A DNA stretch of 64,000 nucleotides from Asaia bogorensis (GTDB lineage Bacteria; Pseudomonadota; Alphaproteobacteria; Reyranellales; Reyranellaceae), in the NCBI GenBank assembly GCA_945889625.1, contig CAMDCE010000004.1:62001-126000 (forward strand), given 5' to 3'. Positions 1-8,628 of the stretch are shown here, piece by piece. Below the pieces are notes generated by a model. It saw only the letters and a program-made list of their open reading frames with translations. It ran no database searches and was not told the origin of the DNA. The first letter of the stretch is position 1. Each line of letters starts with the position of its first letter. The translations under genes and the position numbers were made by a program.

Positions 1-20
1 CTGCGGCATGGGCGACCGGC

Positions 21-1082
21 CTAAATCGTCGTCTGCAGGATCCCGCCGCGCGGCGTATGCGCCTCGATGTTGCGCCACAGGATCTCGTGACCCTTGGGCA
101 GCGGGCGATTGTTGGGCATGGTGAGCCAGAGGCGCAGCAGCAGGCGGCTCATGCCGGCGTCGTGATCGTCCTCGAACGGGGTGCGGCCGTGATAGGTGAC
201 GTGGCTGTTGATCAGCTGCAGGTCGCCGGGCTCCAGCGTCATCTCGAAGCAGAGGTCCTGGGCCGTCTTCATCAGCATGTCGATCGCTTCAAGTTGCTTG
301 TCGGTCAGTTTCGGCACGCCGGGTGCCATCTGGGCCGCCTCGATGAAGGTGAGCGAATAGTGCGAGGTGAACTTGCCGTCGCGCACGCCAAAGATCGGCA
401 GCGGGTAGGCGGTGTCCTTGGTCGTGCCTTCCTCGCCGAAGCGGCTGCGCCAGTAGTCGCCGAACAGCTCGTCGAGCAGGTCGGGCCGGTTTGCCAGGAT
501 GGCGTTGTGGATGGCGGGCGTTGACGCAAGGGTGCTGACGCCGCCGGCGCGTGCCTGGCGCACGCACAGCAGCCCCACGACGTCGGTGCGGTCGGTATGG
601 AAGCGCAGTGCCCCGTTGGTCAGGGTGCGGGCGTAGGAGGAAAGAAAAGTCGTGCCCTTCTGGTCCTTCGTTTCGCCGTAGGTGCGGCCGACATGCGCGC
701 CCTCGTCGCGGATGGCGCGCATCAGTTCGCCGCTGCGATTCTGGAAGACCGGTGTGCCGAGATGGGTGCCGAGACCGAAGTAGATCCTGCGCAGATCGTC
801 CTCGTCGTACTTGTCGACCGGAAAGCCGCGCAATTTCATGATGCCGCAGCCGTTCTCCAGCTCGTCGGCGATGTCGTCGAGCAGGTTATCGAGCATGGGC
901 AGCGGGAAATCCTCGCGCGTGATCTCCGACCAGGCCATGCTTTTCACCGCCTTGAGCGCGTCATCGAGTTCGTCGATGACATCCGGCGACAGGTCGCGGA
1001 TCCACCGGCTGGAATCCTTGATGTCCTTGCCCTGCCAAACGACGGGGCCGGTGAGCGGCGTGCGTATCATGCTGGGATTCAT
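21..1082 (-). CDS. TauD/TfdA-family Fe(II)/2-oxoglutarate dioxygenase
   Basis: The 353-residue product has the TauD/TfdA fold signatures: the metal-binding HTD triplet (in RFHTDRTD) mid-protein, and a distal histidine in SHVTYHGRTPFEDD followed by an arginine-rich segment that would hold 2-oxoglutarate. Family members hydroxylate small organic acids, sulfonates or amino-acid derivatives with O2 and 2-oxoglutarate. The substrate cannot be read from sequence. It is longer than TauD itself (about 283 residues) because of an N-terminal extension of about 70 residues, as in the gamma-butyrobetaine/clavaminate-like branch. It lies just downstream of a minus-strand GNAT gene (15-bp gap) and may be cotranscribed with it. 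Confidence 0.88.
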   Translation of the reverse strand: MNPSMIRTPLTGPVVWQGKDIKDSSRWIRDLSPDVIDELDDALKAVKSMAWSEITREDFPLPMLDNLLDDIADELENGCGIMKLRGFPVDKYDEDDLRRIYFGLGTHLGTPVFQNRSGELMRAIRDEGAHVGRTYGETKDQKGTTFLSSYARTLTNGALRFHTDRTDVVGLLCVRQARAGGVSTLASTPAIHNAILANRPDLLDELFGDYWRSRFGEEGTTKDTAYPLPIFGVRDGKFTSHYSLTFIEAAQMAPGVPKLTDKQLEAIDMLMKTAQDLCFEMTLEPGDLQLINSHVTYHGRTPFEDDHDAGMSRLLLRLWLTMPNNRPLPKGHEILWRNIEAHTPRGGILQTTI

Positions 1083-1097
1083 GTCGTGAGAGGCCGT

Positions 1098-1583
1098 TCA
1101 GCGCAAGGCCTTGCGCATGTTGATCGAGGTCGGGTGATCGAAGCCGGGGTGGGCCTCCCGCGAGATCTCGACGTAGCCCATTGAATTGAAGAGCTTCTGG
1201 TTGCCGGTGAGAACGATGCGCACGCCCAGCCGCACCCCGGGCAGACCGTGCGTTCTGGCGTGCGCTTCGACGGCTTCGACCAGGCGGCGTGCGAGTCCTG
1301 TGCCTCGCGCCGCCGGCAGGACGGCGAGGCGGCCGAAATAGAGGTCGCCTTCCAGCATCTCGGTCATGACACAGCCGATCATCTTGCCGTTCCGCTCCGC
1401 GACGATGGCGCCGTTTCCGTCGGCCAGCTGGCGTGCGATCACGTCGGGTGTCTCGCGGAAGGCGCTCGATTCCGGAACCAGTTTGCCGCGGTACTGAGCG
1501 AAGGCGGCGGCAATCGTCGCCGCAAGAGCAGCGGCGTCGGCCGCCGTCGCTGCGCGCAGGATAAGGCTGTCGCTCACGGTCAT
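1098..1583 (-). CDS. GNAT-family N-acetyltransferase
   Basis: The 161-residue protein carries the GNAT acetyl-CoA-binding motif A (LAVLPAARGTGLARRLV). Strand beta-4 precedes it and the C-terminal NSMGYVE segment is typical of the fold. It should acetylate a small amine or a protein amine with acetyl-CoA; the acceptor is unknown. An open frame extends upstream to 1940, but that part lies antisense to the next gene and has no domain character. The ATG at 1583 gives the normal domain length and leaves a 39-bp divergent promoter gap to the plus-strand TauD gene. A weak purine-rich stretch precedes it. Confidence 0.85.
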   Translation of the reverse strand: MTVSDSLILRAATAADAAALAATIAAAFAQYRGKLVPESSAFRETPDVIARQLADGNGAIVAERNGKMIGCVMTEMLEGDLYFGRLAVLPAARGTGLARRLVEAVEAHARTHGLPGVRLGVRIVLTGNQKLFNSMGYVEISREAHPGFDHPTSINMRKALR

Positions 1584-1622
1584 TTTCTCGCGTAGGCTTG
1601 CCTCAAAGGTGAGGAAAAGCCA

Positions 1623-2468
1623 ATGGCCAAGCCAACGGGCTACCAGACCATAGACGTGCGCAAGCTCACTCCGGTCATCGGTGCGGAAATCTCCGGCGTC
1701 GATCTCGCCCAGCCGCTTGGCAACCAGACTTTCCAGGAGATCCACGACGCGCTGATGGACAACCTGGTGATCTTCTTCCGCGGCCAGAATCTCACCCACG
1801 ACCAGCACAAGACGTTCGGTCGCCGCTTCGGCGAGCTGCATATGCACCCGACTTCGACGCGCAAGGATAGCGACCATCCCGAAATCCTGACCATCAAGGC
1901 CGACGAGAATTCCAAGCATGTCGCGGGCGAGGAGTGGCACTCCTACGTTTCATGCGATCCCGAGCCGCCGATGGGCAGCATTCTTTATATGAAGGAAGTG
2001 CCGCCCGACGGCGGCGGCAATACATTGTTCTGCAACATGTACCGCGCCTTTGAGACGCTCTCGGCTCCGATCCAGCGCCTGTGCGAGAGCCTTGTAGCGG
2101 TCCATGACGGTACGCAGGTCTACGGTGGCCGCTTTGGCCAGACGCCCAAGGAAGGCGGTTTCCCCAGGAACGAGCATCCGGTGGTGCGCACCCATCCGGT
2201 GACCGGCCGCAAGGCGCTCTATGTGAACGGCAACTTCACGACCAGGATCGTCGGGGTCGCCAAGCACGAGAGCGATGCGCTGCTCGCGATGCTCTACCGG
2301 CACTGCGAGACGCCGGAGTTCCAGTGCCGCTTCGTGTGGCAGCCCAACTCCATCGCCTTCTGGGACAACCGCTCGGCCATGCACCATGCGATGTGGGATT
2401 ACTTCCCGCACAAGCGCCTGGGCTACCGGGTCACCGTCAAGGGCGACAAGCCATTCTATCGCGCTTAG
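1623..2468 (+). CDS. TauD/TfdA-family dioxygenase with altered metal triad
   Basis: The 281-residue product aligns end to end with the TauD-like protein at 57674-58513 in this window (shared blocks such as DALMDNLVIFFR and IKADENSKHVAGE). The distal His254 and the 2-oxoglutarate-binding Arg269 are present. The proximal metal motif, which is HxD in the family and HSD in the paralog, reads H106-S107-Y108 here (codon TAC at 1944-1946). The carboxylate ligand is therefore missing. A GAGGAA Shine-Dalgarno sequence precedes the ATG. The gene opens a plus-strand run with iron alcohol dehydrogenase, SDR and a TauE-like exporter. The protein may be inactive, altered in chemistry, or affected by a single-base error. 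Confidence 0.88.
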   Translation: MAKPTGYQTIDVRKLTPVIGAEISGVDLAQPLGNQTFQEIHDALMDNLVIFFRGQNLTHDQHKTFGRRFGELHMHPTSTRKDSDHPEILTIKADENSKHVAGEEWHSYVSCDPEPPMGSILYMKEVPPDGGGNTLFCNMYRAFETLSAPIQRLCESLVAVHDGTQVYGGRFGQTPKEGGFPRNEHPVVRTHPVTGRKALYVNGNFTTRIVGVAKHESDALLAMLYRHCETPEFQCRFVWQPNSIAFWDNRSAMHHAMWDYFPHKRLGYRVTVKGDKPFYRA

Positions 2469-2480
2469 AGGAACCACAGC

Positions 2481-3629
2481 ATGGCGTTGATCACCTATCT
2501 CACGCGCATCCAGTTCGACTTCGGTGCGCTGAAGCTCTTGGACGCCGAGCTGCAGCTTCTCGGCATCCGCCGGCCGCTGATCGTCACCGACAAGGGGGTG
2601 GTCGCCGCGGGCCTGTGGGGGCGGGTGAAGGAGCAACTGCCCGGCAACATGCCGATCGCGCTCTATGACGGCACACCGGAGAATCCGACCGAGGCCGCGG
2701 TGCGCGATGCGCTCAAGATCTACAAGGACGAGGGCTGCGACGGCATCGTTGCCATCGGCGGCGGCTCGCCGATGGATCTCGCCAAAGGCGTGGCCCTGAT
2801 GGCGACGCATCCCGGCAATTCACTGCAAGCCTATTCCTTCGTCGAGGGCGGGGCGGCCAGGATCACGGCCAAGGTGGCGCCGATCGTGGCCATTCCCACG
2901 ACCTCGGGCACCGGCAGCGAAGTAAGCCGCGGCGGCGTCATCATCATGGACTCCGGCCGCAAGCTCGCCATCGGCAGCCCGCATCTCATTCCCAGGCTGG
3001 CGCTGATCGATCCCGAGCTTACGCTCGGCCTGCCGCCGCATCTGACCGCCGGCACGGGCATGGACGCCTTCACGCACAACATCGAGTGTTTCCTGTCCAA
3101 CGCATTCAACCCGCCGGCCGATTCGATCGCCCTCGACGGACTCGACAAGGCCTGGCGCTATGTCGAGCGCGCCACCAGGGACGGCCAGGACCGCGAGGCG
3201 CGCTACAATATGGCGATGGCTGCGATGGAAGGCGCCATGGTCTTCCAGAAGGGCCTGGGGGCGGTGCATGCGCTCAGCCATCCGACCGGCGGACTGAAGG
3301 GCTATCGTACCCATCACGGCACGCTGAATGCCGTCTATCTGCCGGCGGTGCTGCGCTTCAACGAGCCTGCGGTGGGCGAGAAGTACAGGCGCGTCGCCCA
3401 AGTAATGGGCTTGCCCGAGCGCGAGGGTAATGCCGAGGGCGTGGCCAACGCCGTGGCGGCGCTCAACGAGCGGCTCGGCATCCCCAAGGGGCTCTCGGCC
3501 ATGGGGCTGAAGCAGGATGTCGTCGAGGCCATTGCCGACGGGGCGCTGGGCGATCACTGCCATCTGTCGACGCCGCGCCAGCCGACCAAGGCCGAGTACC
3601 TGCAACTGATCGAGCAATCGTGGGGCTGA
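2481..3629 (+). CDS. Iron-containing alcohol dehydrogenase
   Basis: The 382-residue protein belongs to the group III (Fe-dependent) alcohol dehydrogenases. GGGS at residues 93-96 is the NAD(P) phosphate-binding turn. By analogy with FucO, the metal ligands are Asp195, His199 (GMDAFTHNIE), His263 and His279. It interconverts an alcohol and an aldehyde or ketone with NAD(P)H. It starts 12 bp after the TauD-like gene and abuts the next SDR, so the three are probably one operon. It could process the carbonyl product of a dioxygenase-catalysed cleavage. The substrate is not known. Confidence 0.92.
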   Translation: MALITYLTRIQFDFGALKLLDAELQLLGIRRPLIVTDKGVVAAGLWGRVKEQLPGNMPIALYDGTPENPTEAAVRDALKIYKDEGCDGIVAIGGGSPMDLAKGVALMATHPGNSLQAYSFVEGGAARITAKVAPIVAIPTTSGTGSEVSRGGVIIMDSGRKLAIGSPHLIPRLALIDPELTLGLPPHLTAGTGMDAFTHNIECFLSNAFNPPADSIALDGLDKAWRYVERATRDGQDREARYNMAMAAMEGAMVFQKGLGAVHALSHPTGGLKGYRTHHGTLNAVYLPAVLRFNEPAVGEKYRRVAQVMGLPEREGNAEGVANAVAALNERLGIPKGLSAMGLKQDVVEAIADGALGDHCHLSTPRQPTKAEYLQLIEQSWG

Positions 3630-3630
3630 C

Positions 3631-4410
3631 ATGAAGGTCAAGGGCAAGGTCTGCGTCGTGACCGGCGCAGCCGGCGGCATCGGCGAGGCGATCGCCCGGC
3701 GCTACGCCAAGGAGGGCGCCAAGGGCGTCGTCGTGGCCGACATGGATGCCGGCCGTCTCGACAAGGTCGCCAAGGACATCAAGGGCATCGCGGTTGCCTG
3801 CGACGTCGGCAAGGAAGCCGACGTCCGACATCTGATCGCCGAGGCCGAGCGCAACTACGGCCCGGTCGACGTCTTCTTCTCCAACGCCGGCATCGGCCGC
3901 GGCGGGCATGAGGACGCGACCGACAAGGATTGGGCTGACAGCTGGGCGATCCATGTCATGGCCCATGTGTACGCGGCACGCGCCCTGGTGCCCGGCATGC
4001 TCGAGCGCAAGTCTGGCTATCTGCTCAATACCGCCAGTGCCGCGGGCCTGCTCGCCTCTATGGGCTCGGCGCCCTACGGCGTCACCAAGCATGCCGGCGT
4101 GGCGCTGGCCGAGCATCTGTCGATCCAGTACGGCGACAAGGGCATCTGCATCTCGGTGCTCTGCCCGCAGGCGGTCGACACCAACATGCTGCGCATGGCC
4201 GGCGCGACGGCTGCCTCGGTCGACGGCGTGATCAACACGGACGCCGTGGCCCAGACGGTGATCGAGGCCATGGACGCCGAGACCTTCCTGATCCTGCCGC
4301 ATCCCGAGGTGAAGGAATACATGGGCCGCAAGCTTGACCGCGACCGCTGGCTGCGCGGCATGCGTCGCCTGCGCGACAAGACCGGCGAGGGTCAAGGCAA
4401 GCGGGCGTGA
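3631..4410 (+). CDS. Short-chain dehydrogenase/reductase
   Basis: This is a classical SDR of 259 residues. TGAAGGIG at 11-18 is the dinucleotide-binding motif, NAG is at 85-87, and the active site is Ser136, Tyr149 and Lys153 (YGVTK). It should carry out NAD(P)-dependent oxidation or reduction of a hydroxyl or carbonyl group. The ATG lies one base after the stop of the alcohol dehydrogenase, implying cotranslation. The arginine- and lysine-rich C-terminal tail (about residues 225-259) is longer than in minimal SDRs. The substrate is unassigned; context suggests a step after the alcohol dehydrogenase. Confidence 0.92.
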   Translation: MKVKGKVCVVTGAAGGIGEAIARRYAKEGAKGVVVADMDAGRLDKVAKDIKGIAVACDVGKEADVRHLIAEAERNYGPVDVFFSNAGIGRGGHEDATDKDWADSWAIHVMAHVYAARALVPGMLERKSGYLLNTASAAGLLASMGSAPYGVTKHAGVALAEHLSIQYGDKGICISVLCPQAVDTNMLRMAGATAASVDGVINTDAVAQTVIEAMDAETFLILPHPEVKEYMGRKLDRDRWLRGMRRLRDKTGEGQGKRA

Positions 4411-4423
4411 CGTTTTCTCCACG

Positions 4424-5188
4424 ATGATCGCTTACATCGCGGCGTTGTTCGCCGGCGTCGGCCTGTGGGCCGCGATCGGCGTCACCCTGGTCGCGGGCCT
4501 GATGCGCGGCTTCGCTGGCTTCGGGTCGGCCATGCTGATGGCGCCGATCTTCGCCATCCTTTTTGGCTCGGCCGACATGGTGGTGACCGTGGTCGCCATC
4601 GAGCTGGTCGTGTCGCTGCAGCTTTTCCCGCAGGTCCGTCACCACGCCGACTGGAAGACGCTCACCCCCATGAGCATCGCCGCCTGCGCCGCCATGCCGT
4701 TTGGCGTATGGCTGCTGGCAAGTGTCGACAAGGGCACCATCGTGACGGCGGTGTCGGCCATCATCGTGGGCTTCGTCGTACTGATGTGGACCGGCTGGAA
4801 GTATCACGGCCGGCGCTCGTCTGCGGCTTCGGCGGCGGTGGGCGCGATCTCCGGCGCCATGATGGCCACCACCAGTGTCGGCGGTCCGCCGGTCCTGCTC
4901 TATTTGCTGTCGGGCAACGATCCGCCGGCGGTCAACCGCGCCAACATCGTCACCTATTATTTTCTCACACAGTTCCTGCTGATTGTTATCGTGCTGGCGA
5001 CCGGCGTGGCGGGCTGGGAGGCGCTGGCTCGCGCCGTTGTGCTGTTCCCGGTGATGATCCTGGGCGCCTGGCTGGGCGGCCGGCTGTTCCACGGGCTGGC
5101 CGGCGAACGCCTCTACCGCAACGTGGCGCTTGCCATCCTGTTCGCCACCGGCATGTTCGGCCTGCTCAGGAATTGGCTGTTCGGCTGA
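4424..5188 (+). CDS. TauE/SafE-family membrane exporter
   Basis: The product is a 254-residue hydrophobic protein with about seven to eight membrane segments. It carries the family's early GFAGFGSAML motif and a second-half repeat around SGAMMATTSVGGPPVLLY. TauE/SafE (DUF81) proteins export sulfite, sulfoacetate or related anions released during sulfonate breakdown. The open frame extends upstream to 4334 inside the SDR gene, but the ATG at 4424, 13 bp after that gene, gives the canonical N-terminus. Its position between TauD/dehydrogenase genes and an ABC importer fits anion export after substrate cleavage. Confidence 0.88.
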   Translation: MIAYIAALFAGVGLWAAIGVTLVAGLMRGFAGFGSAMLMAPIFAILFGSADMVVTVVAIELVVSLQLFPQVRHHADWKTLTPMSIAACAAMPFGVWLLASVDKGTIVTAVSAIIVGFVVLMWTGWKYHGRRSSAASAAVGAISGAMMATTSVGGPPVLLYLLSGNDPPAVNRANIVTYYFLTQFLLIVIVLATGVAGWEALARAVVLFPVMILGAWLGGRLFHGLAGERLYRNVALAILFATGMFGLLRNWLFG

Positions 5189-5248
5189 AACCGGCTATCG
5201 TTCGTCGCGAGAGCGATGCCGGCCAACGGCGCGATTTGGGAGGAAGTC

Positions 5249-6778
5249 ATGGGTATGTTTTCCCGCAGGTTCGGTTTGACGGCGGCGCTGGCCGCCGCAG
5301 CGATGGTTCCCGCCTTGGCTCAGGCGCAGGCGCCCGTGAAGGGCGGCACGCTGACGGTCGGCGTCGAAAGCGATTTCGAGGGCTTCGATCCGATCAAGGC
5401 CGGCGTCTATTCCAACTCGACGGTCACGGCGGCGTCGCTGTTCTACGAGACGCTGATGCGGCTCGACGACAAGGGTGGTCTCCTGCCGGCGCTGGCGCTC
5501 GCGATGACTCCCAACGAAGACGGCAGCGTGTGGGCGGCCAAGATCCGGCCGGGTGTCAAATTCCACGACGGCACGCCGTTCACCGCCCAGTCGGTTGCCG
5601 ACCACTTCAACCGCCTGCTCGACCCGGCCAACCGCTACGCCGGCCGGGCCTACCTCGCCATCGAGAAGGTCGAGGTCGCCGACGAGCTGACCGCGGTCTT
5701 CAAGATGCGCGGCCCCAATGCGGCGCTGCCGAAAACACTGGCGCAGCCCAGCGTCACGACGCTGATCATCTCGGTCAAGGCGGCGCAGGAAAAGGGCGCC
5801 GACTACAACCGCAACCCGGTCGGCACCGGCCCGTTCGTGTTCAAGGAATGGCGTGCGGCGGACCGGCTGATCGCCGAGCGCAATCCCAACTACTGGGACA
5901 AGGACAAGCCCTATCTCGACCGCGTGATCGTCCGACCGCTGCCCGATTCGGACGCGCGCTACGCCAGCCTGGTCAAAGGCGACGTGCAGGTGATCGTGGA
6001 GGACCGCGCCGAGAACATCATGAAGGCCAAGAAAGACAAGAATCTGATCACGCTGAACTGGGTCGGCAGTGGCGCGCTGGTCATCCCGCTCAACACCGTC
6101 CGCGAGCCGCTGAACGACAAGCGGGTGCGCCAGGCGATCTCGATGGGGCTCAACCGCAAGGCCAACGCCGCCGTGCTGAGCCAGGGCCTGCGTCCGGTCC
6201 ACGACGACCCCTACGGACCGGCGTCCGGCATCGAGTGCAAGGACAACGGCGCGCTCGGCTACGATCCGGAGAAGGCCAAGAAGCTGTTGGCCGACTACGG
6301 CAAGCCGGTGAAGCTGGTGCACACCGTCACTGCCACGCCGCGCGGTCGCGAGGGCGCGCAGGTGTTCCAGGCGGACATGAAGAAGATCGGCATCGACGTC
6401 GAGATCAAGCCGGTCGACCAGACCCAGCTCGTCAAGGAGACGCTGAGCCGCGACTTCCTGGTTTCGGGCTGGCGCATCATCGACCTGCCCGACGTCGATC
6501 CGCAGATGTTCGCCAACTTCCACTCCAAGAGCCCGATCAACTTCTCCGGCTACAACAATGCCGAAGTCGACCGGCTGCTGCTGGTCGGCCGCACCAGCCT
6601 CGACGAGAACAAGCGCAAGGCCGCCTACTGCGACCTGATCAAGATCCTGAACGACGACGTGGTGTGGCTGTGGAGCGGCTCCAACACCGACTTCGCCATC
6701 ACCCGCGCCAACGTCCGCGGTATCCCCGCGCTGCGCGGCGGGGCGGCGCAGGTCGAGGCGGCGTGGCTGGCGAAATAA
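5249..6778 (+). CDS. ABC transporter periplasmic substrate-binding protein (SBP_bac_5)
   Basis: The 509-residue protein has a Sec signal peptide (RRFGLTAALAAAAM...AQAQA) followed by the peptide/opine/nickel binding fold of family 5, including VKFHDGTPFTAQSV and NPVGTGPFVFKEW. It captures a ligand in the periplasm and delivers it to the permeases encoded next. A GGGAGGA ribosome-binding site 5 bases upstream selects the ATG at 5249 over an earlier in-frame ATG at 5216. It is the first gene of a five-gene transporter (binding protein, two permeases, two ATPases). The ligand is unknown; peptides are only one option in this family. Confidence 0.9.
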   Translation: MGMFSRRFGLTAALAAAAMVPALAQAQAPVKGGTLTVGVESDFEGFDPIKAGVYSNSTVTAASLFYETLMRLDDKGGLLPALALAMTPNEDGSVWAAKIRPGVKFHDGTPFTAQSVADHFNRLLDPANRYAGRAYLAIEKVEVADELTAVFKMRGPNAALPKTLAQPSVTTLIISVKAAQEKGADYNRNPVGTGPFVFKEWRAADRLIAERNPNYWDKDKPYLDRVIVRPLPDSDARYASLVKGDVQVIVEDRAENIMKAKKDKNLITLNWVGSGALVIPLNTVREPLNDKRVRQAISMGLNRKANAAVLSQGLRPVHDDPYGPASGIECKDNGALGYDPEKAKKLLADYGKPVKLVHTVTATPRGREGAQVFQADMKKIGIDVEIKPVDQTQLVKETLSRDFLVSGWRIIDLPDVDPQMFANFHSKSPINFSGYNNAEVDRLLLVGRTSLDENKRKAAYCDLIKILNDDVVWLWSGSNTDFAITRANVRGIPALRGGAAQVEAAWLAK

Positions 6779-6814
6779 CGGCAGGCGAGCCGTAGCGCAA
6801 CCTAAGGCGCCATC

Positions 6815-7768
6815 GTGCATTGGCTGGCGCGCCAGGTGCTGCGGCTGGCAGTCGTGTTGCTCTGCGTTACGCTGCTGACCTATCTGATCGTCAACATCCT
6901 GCCCGGTGACGTGGCGATCGTCATTCTCGGCACGCTGGCCACGCCGGCGGACATCGCGGGGTTGCGCGCCGACCTCGGCCTCGATCGGCCGATGCTGGTG
7001 CGCTATCTCGACTGGCTGGGCTCGGCGCTCTCGGGCGATCTCGGCCGCTCTTACAGGAACGGCGAGCCGGTGGCGCAGGCCATCGCCGATCGCCTGCCGG
7101 TATCGCTGCAACTGATGGTGATGGCCCAGATCATCGCGCTGGGGATCGCCGTGCCGGCCGCGCTCTTTTCGGTGCGCCGGCCGGGCGGACTGTTCGACCG
7201 CATGTCGGCCTCCGCGGCGTTCGGCTTCCTGGCGACGCCCAACTTCATGCTCGGCATCCTGCTGATCTATCTGTTCTCGGTGACCCTCGACCTGCTGCCG
7301 GCAACAGGTTTCACGCCGATATCCGAAGGCCTGTGGGGCAACCTCGAGTCGATGATCCTGCCGTCGCTGACGCTCGGCCTGATCGAGTGGACGGTGCTGA
7401 TGCGCGTGCTGCGCTCGGATCTTCTGACCACGCTCAAGGAGGATTTCATCCTGCTCGCCCTCGCCAAGGGTCTGCCGCCGTGGCGGGTGCTGCTGGAGCA
7501 TGCGTTGCGCCCCTCGTCGTTCACGCTGATCACCGTCCTCGGCCTCAATATCGGCGGCCTGATCGGCGGCGCGGTGATCGTCGAGCAGATCTTCGCGCTG
7601 CCCGGCGTCGGCCGTCTGCTGCTGGGCGGCATCTTCAATCGCGACCTGATCCTGGTGCAGGGCACGGTGTCGTTCATCGCCGCGGGCTTCGTGCTCATCA
7701 ACTTCCTGGTCGACATGCTCTACGCCGTGCTCGACCCGAGGGTGCGCTATGTCCGCTTCCGCAGCTGA
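6815..7768 (+). CDS. ABC transporter permease, DppB/OppB type
   Basis: The 317-residue inner-membrane protein has six predicted membrane spans. It has the DppB-type opening (QVLRLAVVLL...YLIVNILPGD) and the cytoplasmic EAA-like loop near LAKGLPPWRVLLEHALRPS. It forms one half of the transport channel with the following DppC-type protein. Translation starts at GTG (6815). Its last 20 bases overlap the start of the next gene, a sign of translational coupling. Confidence 0.92.
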   Translation: MHWLARQVLRLAVVLLCVTLLTYLIVNILPGDVAIVILGTLATPADIAGLRADLGLDRPMLVRYLDWLGSALSGDLGRSYRNGEPVAQAIADRLPVSLQLMVMAQIIALGIAVPAALFSVRRPGGLFDRMSASAAFGFLATPNFMLGILLIYLFSVTLDLLPATGFTPISEGLWGNLESMILPSLTLGLIEWTVLMRVLRSDLLTTLKEDFILLALAKGLPPWRVLLEHALRPSSFTLITVLGLNIGGLIGGAVIVEQIFALPGVGRLLLGGIFNRDLILVQGTVSFIAAGFVLINFLVDMLYAVLDPRVRYVRFRS

Positions 7769-8618
7769 GCCGGCAACCGTCGCGCGGCCGCGGCGCCGCC
7801 TGCCCCGGGGGGTGCATTGGGCGCTCGCGCTGCCGCTCGGCTGGGTGGTGCTGGTGGCCTTCCTGGCGATCGCCGCCGACTGGATCGGCCTGCCCGATCC
7901 GGCTGCGCAGGAGCTGATCCAGCGCCGCAAGCCGCCGTCAGCCGAATATCTGCTCGGCACCGACAATCTCGGTCGCGACATGCTGTCCCGCATCATCTAC
8001 GGCGCCCGCACCTCGCTGATCGTCGGCATCTGCGCGCCCTTCCTGGGCTTTCTGGTCGGCGGCGCGATCGGCATGTGCGCCGGCTATTTCCGCGGCAAGA
8101 TCGACCTGCTGGCGGTGGGTTTCATCGATGTCCTGCTGGCGTTCCCCGCCCTCGTGCTGGCGCTCACCTTCGTCGCCTACCTGGGCCAGAGCCTGTTCAA
8201 CGTCACCCTGGCGCTGGGAATCCTCTCGATCCCGGCCGCCGCGCGCGTCTCGCGGGCCAACACGCTCGCCTGGGCCAACCGCGACTTCGTGCTGGCCGCC
8301 CGCACCATCGGCGCCAGCGACTGGCGCATCCTGACGCGCGAGATCCTGCCCAACCTGCTGCCGCCGCTGTTTGCCTTCTGGTTGGTCGCGATGAGCGTGA
8401 TCATCGTGGCCGAAGGGGCGCTGTCCTTCCTCGGGCTCGGCATCCCGGCGCCGCAGTCGAGCTGGGGCGGCATGATCGCCGACGGCCGCGAGGCGCTCGA
8501 TGTCGCCCCGCACACCGCGCTGATTCCCGCGGCGGTGATGTTCACCACGGTCCTTTCGCTCAATTTCCTGGGCGACATGGTGCGCAACTTGGTCGATCCA
8601 CGCCGGTCTGCCCTATGA
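7749..8618 (+). CDS. ABC transporter permease, DppC/OppC type
   Basis: This 289-residue permease has the DppC landmarks: an N-terminal cytoplasmic segment and first span, the LLGTDNLGRDMLSRI motif, and the EAA loop around ARTIGASDWRILTREILPN. It pairs with the DppB-type protein as the second half of the channel. The start overlaps the upstream gene by 20 bp. The ATPase gene follows after 10 bp. Confidence 0.92.
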   Translation: MSASAAEPATVARPRRRLPRGVHWALALPLGWVVLVAFLAIAADWIGLPDPAAQELIQRRKPPSAEYLLGTDNLGRDMLSRIIYGARTSLIVGICAPFLGFLVGGAIGMCAGYFRGKIDLLAVGFIDVLLAFPALVLALTFVAYLGQSLFNVTLALGILSIPAAARVSRANTLAWANRDFVLAARTIGASDWRILTREILPNLLPPLFAFWLVAMSVIIVAEGALSFLGLGIPAPQSSWGGMIADGREALDVAPHTALIPAAVMFTTVLSLNFLGDMVRNLVDPRRSAL

Positions 8619-8628
8619 GCAGACAATC

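Noticed and set aside
5195..7996. 933-residue minus-strand open frame
   Set aside because: It is antisense to the binding protein and DppB permease, with His/Arg/Gln-rich composition typical of shadow frames.
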